Shown here piece by piece: positions 54,673 through 64,000 of a stretch of 64,000 nucleotides of DNA. The notes under the pieces were generated by a model. It was not told the DNA's origin. It did no database searches and saw nothing but the letters and a program-made list of their open reading frames with translations. Location: NCBI GenBank assembly GCA_033239525.1, contig BSYO01000005.1:25774519-25838518 (forward strand). The letters run 5' to 3'. The translations under genes and the position numbers were made by a program. The number at the start of each line of letters is the position of its first letter. Position 1 is the stretch's first letter. The DNA is from Nepenthes gracilis. Taxonomy: Eukaryota > Streptophyta > Magnoliopsida > Caryophyllales > Nepenthaceae.

Positions 54673-54990
54673 TTTACCTTCATTGGATCAAATCAAGGTG
54701 GATCGGGCGCTCTCCTTTTGCCATTTGGTGATGTTGCAACCAATCTATCTTTTGAGGTTAGGAAATTTCCCAGAGCTTGGGCAGCCCCTTATGAGGAGTC
54801 TTCAGTGGCTCCATTTTTGTTCAAAGTAAAGCTCCGGGGGCAGACAACATCTGATGTCTGGCCACAGCCAGTTAGACTAAAAGACTCAACCATTTCAGAG
54901 AAGTTTCCACTGCCAAAGATTGGAAGCTTTGGCAGCATCTCAGTCACATTTATATGGCCCAGTCATAACATAACAGGAATACTATTATAA
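54673..54990 (+). CDS. Unrecognised exon-like open frame (gene fragment)
   Basis: Open from 54673 to TAA at 54988-54990. Possible acceptor AG at 54696-54697. The protein is unlike its AT-rich surroundings and looks genuine: LPFGDVATNLSFEVRKFPRA, FLFKVKLRGQTTSDVWPQPV, FPLPKIGSFGSISVTFIWPS. I cannot name the family. It stands alone beside a glycolipid-transfer-protein fragment on the other strand, so it is probably a captured last exon rather than a working gene. Confidence 0.35.
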   Translation, partial: FTFIGSNQGGSGALLLPFGDVATNLSFEVRKFPRAWAAPYEESSVAPFLFKVKLRGQTTSDVWPQPVRLKDSTISEKFPLPKIGSFGSISVTFIWPSHNITGILL

Positions 54991-55094
54991 CAACCCAATT
55001 TACTGGAAAATAACAAAGCTTGAAACCTGCAACAAGGAGAAAATGAATATGCATTTTGCGGTAGAAGTACAAAATATGATAAAAGGTAGCTTAC

Positions 55095-56300
55095 TGATAT
55101 ATTACCACCAATATCAGATTTCACAATTATTAAAGCAACGCCAACTTTATTTGGCAAAGAAACTTGTAAATTTTAAATTACTGACCGATAGCTATCTTGG
55201 AAAGAGACAAACAAATTCACAAAGGAGGGAGAACATAAAAAATATTCCACAGATGCAGTGGCTTCAAAATGAGTAAAAAAAATTACAATGAAGCTTGCCA
55301 AAAAATTTTCAACCATAGAAAATTTCAAAGTCAGCAAATCATGTGGCAAAAAGGGCAAGATTCTAAGACAGAGAAAATGGTTACATATCATTTGTCTCCT
55401 CTTATCTCAGGAAAAGTTCTTTTTATTTTCAAAAGAGAGTTATACAGGACTAATAACATACCTATGATAAGCAGTATGTGCTTGCAAGCCTTTAAGAAAG
55501 GCTTCGTCATGATTTCACCATTCTCCGACTTGACATGTTCAATTTCTTGCAAAGCAGGTGTGAAAACAATGTCCGCCATTTTGAGCTTCTCTGCACTACC
55601 ATGGACAGGAGAAGTTACTTCAGCAATCAATTCTACTAAAAGCAACTTCAGCAATCTATTCAAGTCTAATGGAATTTGAGTAACCACAAAAAATCTATCC
55701 TAATTATACAAATAAATACAATTAACTACATTGACACAAAAATTGAATGAATTAGTAATAGGCACATAGCACTAACTCAGTAAGAAGAACCAACAATCAG
55801 TTGTTAGTTACTCTAGAATATGTAATTTTCTACTAAATCCAAATACACAAATCATGCTGATGGTATCCTTCAAACTTTTCTTCCATCCAACTCTAAGTAT
55901 TCTATATGAGCATCTTCAAGCCCTCGGCATCTCCTAATAGACACAACTTCAAGCATTGTGAACTTGTGAAATCTGTAAATAAATAAAAACAATAAACAAA
56001 TAAATCTCAACAGTATAAAAAATTTGTGAAATCTTTTCAATCTTGACAAACAATCCAATCAAAACATTGTGAAATAGATAGATATAGGAACGGGAGATAC
56101 CAAAATCAAATTACCGTGAGAAAGGAACTGTCGATTTGATGAACAATTCATCGATTGCGAACTCATACAACTGATTTATTGATTGCGAACAGAAACAGCC
56201 GATTGAATGCACAAGATTGAAAAATGCGAGATTTGTTTTTAGCGCTCTGCTCGAATGGATTAGAGAAGGAAGAAGCGAGAGAGGCTCGAGGTGATGAATG
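55095..56300 (-). pseudogene. Glycolipid transfer protein (GLTP1-like) 5' fragment
   Basis: The intact protein moves glycosphingolipids between membranes. Exon 1 runs from the ATG at 55579 to 55462 (MADIVFTPALQEIEHVKSEN, KPFLKACKHILLII; donor GTATGT). Exon 2 (55150-55095) encodes KVGVALIIVKSDIGGNIS with donor GTAAGC, but its acceptor is CCAA where AG is needed. Remaining exons are absent. Upstream, 56300-56116 looks like a transcribed 5' UTR with a splice donor (CTCACG/GTAATT). It is followed by an unrelated exon on the other strand and bordered on the right by a CACTA terminus, so it is a captured or broken copy. Confidence 0.78.
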
Positions 56301-56319
56301 CTTCCGATATACATTTTTA

Positions 56320-56685
56320 TAAATATTTAATTTATAAAAATTTATAAATAATTATTTTTTAAATATTTATAAATTATTTGTAATTTATTGAAAGATATAA
56401 TTTTTTAAAATAATAATTTTATAAATAATTTATAAATTTTTTTTAAAAAAAAATTTAAGATTATGATATATTTTTTATAATAAATGATGATGTATTTTGT
56501 CACTCTTATTTTTATTATTTAGTATTAGTTATTTTATTTTTTATGAATTTATATTTATTTTATTTTGATATTTTAGTGATAAAATTATATTTTTGTTATT
56601 AAATTATATATATTTATTATTAATAGTGACAAAAATATATTTGTTACTAAATTTTTGTCACAAAATATTATGTTTTTTATAGTGA
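56320..56685 (-). mobile_element. CACTA (CMC) DNA transposon terminus and subterminal region
   Basis: Read on the minus strand from 56685: CACTATAAAAAACATAATAT, then repeated TTTGTGACAAAAATT/TTTTTGTCACTATT motifs typical of CACTA subterminal repeats. The flanking ACT (56686-56688) fits a 3-bp target duplication. The insertion sits inside a CRK exon-7 copy: the codons ...WNEGNNFASEE stop exactly at the transposon end. The opposite end was not found, probably lost or displaced by the Sirevirus-like relic. Confidence 0.72.
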
Positions 56686-57452
56686 CTTCTTCACTTGCAA
56701 AATTGTTACCCTCATTCCAAAGCCTCCATGCCTATGATCATGGGTTTGAAATTTTACAATAGTTTTCATATGTTATATATGTAAAAAGATTATGCAAATA
56801 TCAAATACTTACTCAATGTAGTAGCACCTCTTTAGATTATGGTCAATTGAAGAATCTATTTCGATGATCTCTAACTATCTCCAGAACTATTTTTCGAAAA
56901 CTATAGATATGAGATTTGATTAAAAAGTAGCCAATCTCGCCAATCTGGGGCCATATATATATATACTACATTGTAATTATATTTGTTGGATAGAGATATA
57001 ATATGTGGTGTAAAAATTGATAACATTGTCCCTATACGATATATTTCTCTCAAACACTTGCAAACACAACCTCCCCCCACTCCTAGCAATAATAATAATA
57101 ATAATAACTTAAATACATGCAAATGTGTAGTTGAACTTTATGTATGTCTTGATTTACAACAAGATATGTATTTCAGTTTCAATAAATATAACACTAGCAG
57201 TCATCTAAAATGAATCAAATTTGAATTACTATAAAATATTTGATTATGTGCATATATTAAGTATTATCGTGTTGGTTGAAATTGTATTTTTTTTTTATGT
57301 TTCAGTGAATTCTATTTGTATCCCCACAAGCTTGATCTACTCCAAAAGGCTTTTCCAGGCCAAATCTAATATTTTTGGACTCATAGCTTCATCTAACAAT
57401 ATATTGTTAGATTTAAGATTCCAACATATAATCTTAAATAGAGAATTTTCAT
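56686..57452 (-). pseudogene. CRK pseudogene fragment (start of exon 7, intron, decayed exon 5)
   Basis: Direct duplicate of about 41511-42250. It keeps the first codons of exon 7 (WRLWNEGNNF), the long AT-rich intron (shared TTGGATAGAGATATAATATG, ACACTTGCAAACACA) and a heavily decayed exon 5 (about 57320-57450). It is cut on the left by the CACTA end and on the right by the inverted-duplication arm. Confidence 0.82.
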
Positions 57453-60400
57453 GATTAACTATCCATCATGATAATCACTTGCACTCAAATCAGCCAGTGA
57501 TAATTTACATCACAAGCTAAATAGTAAAGCAATTGAAACATGAAAGAGAAAATGTGGTTTGAAGTGGATAGGGTCATATAAGATTAGTAAGAAGTGCAAC
57601 ATTATTATATTCACAAGATTCAAGATAAGAAATGATTATCTCAGTATGACTTCTTTGCACAATTAATTCTCAAACCTTCTCATTTCAAGAGTATGTTAGG
57701 TTATTTTCTATAGCCAATATAAGTTTCTTCATCACATGTTATTAATTGTATAATAAAATTTCAGAGAAATAATTTTGCAATTGTGATAAAAAAATAACAT
57801 ATAAATTAGTATAAGAACTTACAATGAAGGAAGGCTAATGCAATCCACAACAATTATACATATCCATCTAGTTGATGTAAAGGCCTACCAGTAAGCCTAA
57901 CACATAAAACTGTAAACATGAAAATTAATCGATAAACTAATCAATAATCATGCATGCATATAGAGTTTTGAATAAGAGATCTAAATATGCAATTTATCAA
58001 ACAAACAATTCTTCAATTCAACAAATCAATAATACAAACCCTAATCTAGGTATATGGTAGAAGAAAATTCATTCATCGTATCTCATATATTAGTAATTGG
58101 CAAGAATTTTTATTATGCGAGATATTGTGATGCTTCCTCGATTAAGATCCTATGGTTACCACTTTCAAGAACAATAGATTGTCTCCAATGCACAGTGTGG
58201 TAGAGCAACGATAGCAGGATACAGTTGCTGCCGACTTGTCACCGACATACGATCTCTCTCGCAACTAAATAAATTCAGATCCGATTAAATCCAGATCCAA
58301 TTCAAATATGATCTAGATGAGGAATTATAATTATTAATTCAATTGAGCCTACTTTGGCTCGATTATCACGTTTAAAACTATAATAGCTTCTGTATGCTGA
58401 AAATTGGATTAATTTGAGTGGACTTATAAAAATCTTTATTTTTAAACATATATATTTTGAAAGTAAAAAAATACATTGAAATATAATGATTAGATAATAG
58501 GATTAGTTGAAGTTATTTTAAATAAATAATTTTCAAATTGTAAAATTTCTAATAATATAAAAATATTATTTATCAAGATATTTTTTTAATCTAATATTTA
58601 TTAAAAATAAAAACAAAATATTGACAAAACATCGTAATTCGGATAGGACAAAATCTGTCATTTTTTATAGGTAATATCTAATCTAAAAGTTAAACAAACC
58701 TAAGTTTTAATTACATTTATGTATAATATTCATACATGGTGACTATAATTTACAAAATTTTTAATTTATTAATGCTCAACGTTCGTGCGCAGCCGAGTTG
58801 AAGAGTGGAGGGTGTTCATGCTGTATTGGATTTTAAGCATTTTTAGCAGAGTAATTTGTCAAATAGAATAATATAATTATTGCATAATTATTTTAATTAA
58901 ATATATATATTTATCTAATTTAATTAAATTTAAACAATATTTTTAAAAAATAAAAATTAAAAAATATTTTTAATTTTAGATTTAAATTTGATGCGTCTCT
59001 CGAACCGAACTTCGAACAGATTTGGATAATCCTCTTGTCGTTGGCTCCGACTTCGTTCCCTGAGTTGGATCATGCACACCATTAAACAGAACAAGAGGTT
59101 AGCGTGTTCGGCGGGAAGTTGTCCCATCGAAAACACTCCGACACTCAAGTCAGTAAAACAGTTTCGACAGAAAGAAACTGAAACTGAGAGAGTGAAAAGA
59201 AGAGAAAGAGTGTTTGACCCAGATGTAAGAAAGATATGAGGTCTTCTTGGATCTGGGAGGTGGGAAGGCAGTAAACGGTCGTGAGGGCTCGCTTGTTGCC
59301 TTAGGGTTGTTGGAGGATGTCGATGGCAAAGTAAGTAGGTCTCTGAGAGCACTTGTGCGTATCCCAGAAAGCATATGCAGTTAGTGAGTAATTGCCAGCG
59401 TCAATGGAAGCATGCCCTGAATGATGATTCAATGGCTTCTTTTGTAGTTGAGAGGGCGATCCTCCTTCTTTGGAAGGAGTGATTGCCTTTCTGATCTGCT
59501 GGCTGGCTTGCCTTCTGGAGCAGATGCTAGTTGTCATGCTGATCGTGATTGTTTCCTTGTGAGACGGCCAACAGCTTTCCAAACCGTGCGCTTTCCTTCT
59601 GTGCATGTTGCCGTTAGAAAGCCTGGGCTGGCAAGGATTTGGAGAAAATCTGGCGCCTTCTTTATATGGGAGGCGCCAATATTGCTAATATTCTTTTTAG
59701 TGTCGGCTGAGATCGTGAAATATCCTTGGAAAGCCGTTGTTGGCCTTTTGATAATTCGTGTGCCTAAACGGGTCAGGCCCGTTACTGTAGAATGGCTCAT
59801 TAGGGCCCAACGAGTAAAACGCGGACGGCCAACGCTCGAGTTGACCGCCTGCGTGTGTGTTGGCCGCCCTTGTGAAGGACGTCAGTTATTAACCGCCTGA
59901 TGGGCTATAGGCCTGAGTATGCCAAGCTCATTACTATGGTAAGCCTCTTTGGGCCCAATGCGCGTAAGGTAGACGATCAACGTTTGAATTGACCGTCTGT
60001 TTGAGAGTTGACCGCCCTGGGCTTTTCAGCTATTGGGCCCGTTTTTCAATTGGGCCGTTAGAGTGTTGACCGTCGTCTTGGGCCTTTGACTTTTTTGGGG
60101 CCAGCCCATTTTTAATATACCCATCAAAATTTTTAATTTAATTTTATGCCTTAAAATAAAATAAAAAATATATTTTTTATTCATCTTTTAGAAATATAAG
60201 TTTATTTTTTAAATGAATTCATATAAGGATTATATAAATGGAGGATAAAAAGCATTTTTCTTTTATAAAATACTCAAATTGCATTAAAATATTATAATTA
60301 CAATTATTTTCAAATAAAAACCACTATGCTGTTGAGAGTCGGATCAAGAGCTCTAATATAGAAGCGCCTAGGAGTCCCTTCAACACGGGACATTGTATTC

Positions 60401-60500
60401 AAAATCCAACAACTCATATTTAATTATTAACATTTTTAAAAATATTTTATACAATGGATGCTATAATATTTTTAAAATATTAAAAATGAAAAAAATTAAT
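57453..60500 (-). repeat. Inverted duplication, right arm (interrupted by a solo LTR)
   Basis: 57453-58988 plus 60127-60500 match the reverse complement of the left arm (37350-40675 without its LTR). The solo LTR at 58989-60126 is missing from the left arm, whose unbroken AAAAATTTAAATTTAAGG shows the empty site. The spacer between arms is about 17 kb. Confidence 0.85.
58989..60126 (-). mobile_element. Solo LTR 2 (Tat family), minus strand, perfect AAATT target duplication
   Basis: 1138 bp. On the minus strand it starts TGATGGGTATATT (60126) as in the element B LTR and ends at CATCA (58989). AAATT flanks it at 58984-58988 and 60127-60131. It keeps the GGCCCA-rich U3 and the end region with TTCGAAGTTCGG. 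No internal sequence, so it formed by LTR-LTR recombination. Confidence 0.92.
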
Positions 60501-61982
60501 TTCATATTTAAAATAGAAATCTTGGCCATTATATCTAGATATCAAAAGGCTCCCTATGTTGGAGGGGCTTCTCGTGTTTCTGCATGGAAGTCTCCGATTT
60601 CAGTTAGACTATTAAATTCATTATTTATTATGGACGTTATAATGTGTTTAAATCCCTTTGTTATAACACGTTTAAAAGCAAAGTCTTTATTTGCGCTAAA
60701 GATCTATGTCTCATGTGTTCCATTAAAAATGTTACTGAATTCTCTTTATAGTTTCTCATCATCAGATACTTAGAGTTCCACTCAACTCTTCTAGGCTCTT
60801 AATTTCTAATTGTATCGTGCCATTTTTTAAATAATTTCTAACATAATTGCCTCCTAGAGGAATATAAATGTTTATTTTGTATGCCGACTTCACCTAATTT
60901 GGTCAACTATTTTAAATATGTGATTTCTAGGATTCTTCTTTATTATTTTTTAAATATGTCTTTAAGAAAGTCAAAGCCCCATGAGAAACTTTATTGGGCA
61001 CGCTCCAATTGGGTGGACTAGCACTTCCTATGATGAATCCACTTGGCTGGATTAGTTGAGGGTTTACAAATTCATGAATAAAATTGTTTGGTCACTAATA
61101 TTTTACACACAGTTCCTTTGAATTTAACAAGAAATCTCCAAATTTGTGATTTGGTGAGGTCATTCATCACGCACTCGATTGCTAATGGCTAGATACTTAT
61201 CTTTGGTTTGGCTTTTGGCACCCAGCTAGCATCCTTGATGACTTATTTGGTGATCGGTTTAATGAAATGTAGGCTTTCACATTCTTTTTGAGGTTTTATG
61301 AGAATATTTAGTATTTGATCTGATAAATATTATCCGTCGATTGGAGGCTCTTTTAGTGATTGTCAATTTACTATCTAAATAAGTTTACTGATGATGTGAA
61401 AAAATGGACGCTCTTCCTTTACTGTAGTTTCTTGACATATTTTGCTCGGCAAATTTTTTATAATGTAGATAATAATGTGCAATTAACTAATATTGTGTTG
61501 ACTCTTAACAAAGTGACTTATTATTCATTTATTTCACAAACAAAGAGAAGATCATCCGATTTGAAATATTCTACTAAATTATCCTCTAAATTTTAAGTTT
61601 ATATCGCATTAATCATATTATAATGTAATGATTTAGGGTAATAACTACCTCATTTTTAGTAAAAATAACAGTGTTATGTTGTGAGGTAAATTATTTAAAA
61701 TATTTTAGAGAAATAGCTCCGTGCACTATTAAAGGTCATTGAAAGAGGATCCTAATATTCTTTGAATTGAATTATCTTAAAATAGACTCTATATCTTTCT
61801 TTTTTAAAGGAAAAAAAGAAAAAAAAAAAAGAATATAAGTCATTTTGTGATTTCTAAAAATTCTATAATTTTATAATTGTATTGTTTAATTCTAAAAGTT
61901 TTATTATATCAATAAATAATAAAATTAAATATAATATATAAAAATATATTTAAATGATAATTAGATAAGTTGGTGTAGAAAT
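60501..61982. other. AT-rich spacer, no gene seen
   Basis: Chance ORFs only (60393-60773, 61360-61596). 61690-61850 resembles 12054-12245. The 60541-60620 patch is less AT-rich but unrecognised. Confidence 0.5.
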
Positions 61983-62604
61983 TGTTGCGTCCCGAGCCCA
62001 AGGTTATCGTACGGATTAGGGAGCCTTCGGATTCCTAAGCGTGCGATCGCTCCGGAAGAAGAGTCCGGTCTCCATCTCTGTGAACCTGGACCTGCACAAC
62101 ACAAACAACAAACAAGAGGTCAAGGGTCCGGCAGGATTTCTCCCACCGAGGCCGCTCCGACGCTCAAGTCAGCAAGTTCCCGCAATAAACGGAAATGGCG
62201 CACGCTAAGGTGGTGCGTGGAGAAATGCTGTGAAGCGAAAGAGGTGCTTGTGCGGTGATGTGGAGAAATGCAATGAGCAGGTGATGGAAAGCCTGGCTTC
62301 CTTAGTGCACCGCAGTGGGTGGCTATCTTTCCCGTGATCTCAGAGGATGCTGGGATGGTGAGCGAGTCAGCTAGATGAGGTAATGCTCTGTCTCGACTCG
62401 TCACTCTCGTGTTTTAGAGAAGAGGGAAGTAGATGATTAAGGATGCTAGAAGCTGAGTTCCACAGAGATCCAAGATTGATCAAAGGTTCAAATGCTGGGA
62501 TTGATCGTCACTATCGTGAGCCCCTATTTAATGCGGCGGCGCCAGCGTGGACCCTTGCCAGGCTGCTGAAGGGTCGCGCCCGTTAGCCTGGCGCCTAGCC
62601 ATCA
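61983..62604 (-). repeat. LTR of element C
   Basis: Minus-strand start TGATGGCTAGG (62604), end GGGACGCAACA (61983). It contains an ATTAAATAG TATA-like box near 62527. No typical G-rich tract precedes it, so the outer start is less sure than the end. Confidence 0.6.
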
Positions 62605-62645
62605 TTGCAATTGATTGAGATCCTGCGGTGCGTTTTGATGCCACC

Positions 62646-62716
62646 ACGTGTCCCTATCTCCAGAGGCGGTGACGTTTCGGTTTCCCGCCTCTTGGCTTGG
62701 TGTCGTCTATTTAAAC
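62646..62716 (+). promoter_or_regulatory. Promoter-like motifs upstream of the element C antisense ORF
   Basis: G-box CACGTG (62646-62651), TGACG (about 62669) and a TATA-like TATTTAAAC (about 62709) precede the ATG at 62786 by about 140, 115 and 77 bp, a normal core-promoter spacing. Motifs are seen; activity is inferred. Confidence 0.5.
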
Positions 62717-62785
62717 CAGACGACGATTGCTTCCTTCCTTCCGCTGATTTCTTCTCCCTTTATTCCTGTGGTTTTCGAGAGACAA

Positions 62786-63290
62786 ATGGCTGCGAAAGTA
62801 GAGAGCTCTTCCTCTTCTCACGTTTCTAGAATGGTGCGTCATGGTGTCCGCAATACCAAGTCGGTTTTGACTGAGGCGTACATAGCCTCTCTTAGGGTAG
62901 ATTATGCGATTCCTGACAACCTGAGTTCCCGTGTTCCCAGCGCTCAGGATAGAGCCAACGCCCCCCCAGAGGGCTTTATTACGGTATACGAACATCATTT
63001 GCGGGGGGGCTTCGTTTTTCGTTGAATTGCACGTTGCATGCAGTGGTCGAAGCGCTAGGAGTCCCATTGGCAAGGCTTCACCCTAACGCCTTGCGCTATC
63101 TGGTATCTCTGTGCGTCTTCGCCCTTATGCACCAGTGCTCCTTCGATGCGAAGGTGGCAAGGATCATTTTTCGGGCCACGGAGTCGGAGGATTGGATATC
63201 GCTTTCCCCCAAGGGGGGGTACAGCCTTCGCGGCACACTATTTCTGACAAAAAGATTTGTACCAGTAAGTTCGTCTGCCATCATCATTGA
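62786..63290 (+). pseudogene. Antisense ORF of element C (N-terminal 'putative gypsy-type transposon' domain)
   Basis: Plus strand, i.e. opposite to the element. The ATG at 62786 begins MAAKVESSSSSHVSRMV. Conserved blocks include EGFITVYEHHLRGG, ALGVPLARLHPNALRYLVSL and SEDWISLSPKGG, which parallel the element B protein in order. A one-base shift near 63020 splits the domain. Downstream sequence is lost near 63290 (a GTAAGT at about 63270 could be a donor or chance). Confidence 0.75.
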
Positions 63291-63942
63291 GATGTATCAT
63301 TCAAGGTTCTTGCTGCATCATATATTTTTCTTCAAATATGGACTTGTTTGTCTATTTTATAGACACCAAATTAGTGCCAAAAAAAAAAAAAAATTATGGG
63401 GAAGGTCGTTGGAAAGGCCACAAATTGTGCAGTTTGTTGATCCAATCAATTTTAGTTTTTTCCCCAAAATGATATTAAAATATTATAGATTTAACAATTT
63501 TTTTTTGTAATAATTGTAAATTAAAATATATATTTTTCAATTTGAGTGTGATGATAATGGCTTCAAACATGTAACTAAGCTAGACTTATATAAAAGGAAT
63601 GTGAGTAAAGTTTTGCAAAGCAATGACTAACTCTTCAAATGTTCAATTTTTGAAAATAAAAATAGGTACAAATTAGAACATTAAGCTTTATAATAAGCTT
63701 ATTAGAACAATGTTAGGTTGATTCATATCTTTTAATGTATATTGTTTCATAACTTAACACCAAAAAAAAAAAAAAAAATCACTCTCTAATTTTTCAAATT
63801 TGAAACAATAAATAGGATTGTATATTAATTTAGCCAAATATCACATAATAGTTTGTTAAAGATCCAAAAGGAAAAAAAAAAACAGATCAAATTTCTTTTT
63901 ATATAATCTTGAGTTAAGGAGAGTTAGCAAACAAGCTTATAT
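63291..63942. other. AT-rich spacer, no gene seen
   Basis: Poly-A/T runs and chance ORFs between element C and the copia LTR start. Confidence 0.55.
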
Positions 63943-64000
63943 TGTTGGGGTCACTCCGTTCTAGGAATGTGTTCGCGGACTTATACGGCGATATGGTCCA
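63943..64000 (+). repeat. Start of a copia-type LTR (second copy of the family at 85-908)
   Basis: TGTTGGGGTCACTCC at 63943 matches the LTR start at 85, and similarity continues for about 45 bases with substitutions. TATAT (63938-63942) precedes it. Cut by the window end. Confidence 0.6.

Larger units (their letters stand above)
61983..63290 (-). mobile_element. Element C: 3' end of a third Tat-type retrotransposon, inverted
   Basis: The 3' LTR (62604-61983 on the minus strand) is followed on the right by the antisense ORF on the plus strand. The LTR end region (TGACTTGAGCGTCGGAGCGG, then TGTGCAGGTCC) matches the A/B family. All of gag-pol is missing; the copy is cut near 63290. Confidence 0.75.

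Noticed and set aside
60393..60773. 126-codon plus-strand ORF
   Set aside because: AT-rich composition (Ile/Asn/Phe/Lys), starts in the inverted-duplication arm and runs past its edge, no motif.

Overview
This is nuclear DNA from a flowering plant, probably a dicot-like genome. The supporting signs are AT-rich intergenic DNA, GT-AG spliced genes, a cysteine-rich receptor-like kinase (CRK) locus, and nested Ty3/gypsy, Ty1/copia and CACTA transposons. The species cannot be named from the sequence. One host gene looks intact. Almost everything else is transposon, transposon relic, duplicated CRK debris or AT-rich spacer. No tRNA, rRNA or CRISPR locus was seen.

Layout. 1-908: tail and LTR of a copia-type element. 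4434-10522 (minus): a complete seven-exon CRK gene of 675 codons with a 2.9-kb first intron. 12308-22942: element A, a decayed Tat-lineage Ty3/gypsy element with two 996-bp LTRs. 25328-36099: element B, a better preserved relative with a 5-bp AAATT target duplication. 37350-40675 and 57453-60500: two arms of a roughly 1.9-kb inverted duplication. Each arm carries a different solo LTR, and each serves as the empty-site control for the other. 41271-42975: a CRK pseudogene, partly re-duplicated at 56686-57452. 44880-47473: an inverted, LTR-less piece of the same gypsy family. 47476-49003: a copy of the last CRK exon and its 3' flank. 49003 to about 54350: a Sirevirus-like copia relic with gag, an extra ORF, repeated polypurine tracts and a 3' LTR, but no pol and no 5' LTR. 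54673-56685: gene fragments (a glycolipid-transfer-protein gene and one unrecognised exon) that end at a CACTA transposon terminus. 61983-63290: the 3' end of a third Tat-type element in inverted orientation. 63943-64000: the start of another copy of the copia LTR seen at the left edge.

The most interesting content is a gene carried antisense between integrase and 3' LTR in elements A and B, and recognisable in C. It resembles the plant 'putative gypsy-type transposon' domain followed by a coiled coil. A and B share a short intron of 71-73 bp at the same place, with the same CTAAC branch-point-like motif. Upstream of the antisense start both carry tandem repeats full of TTGACC (W-box) motifs. 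A and B also share a 40-bp tandem repeat at the same site after pol. The CRK gene and its debris show that this locus was repeatedly broken and copied by the surrounding transposons.
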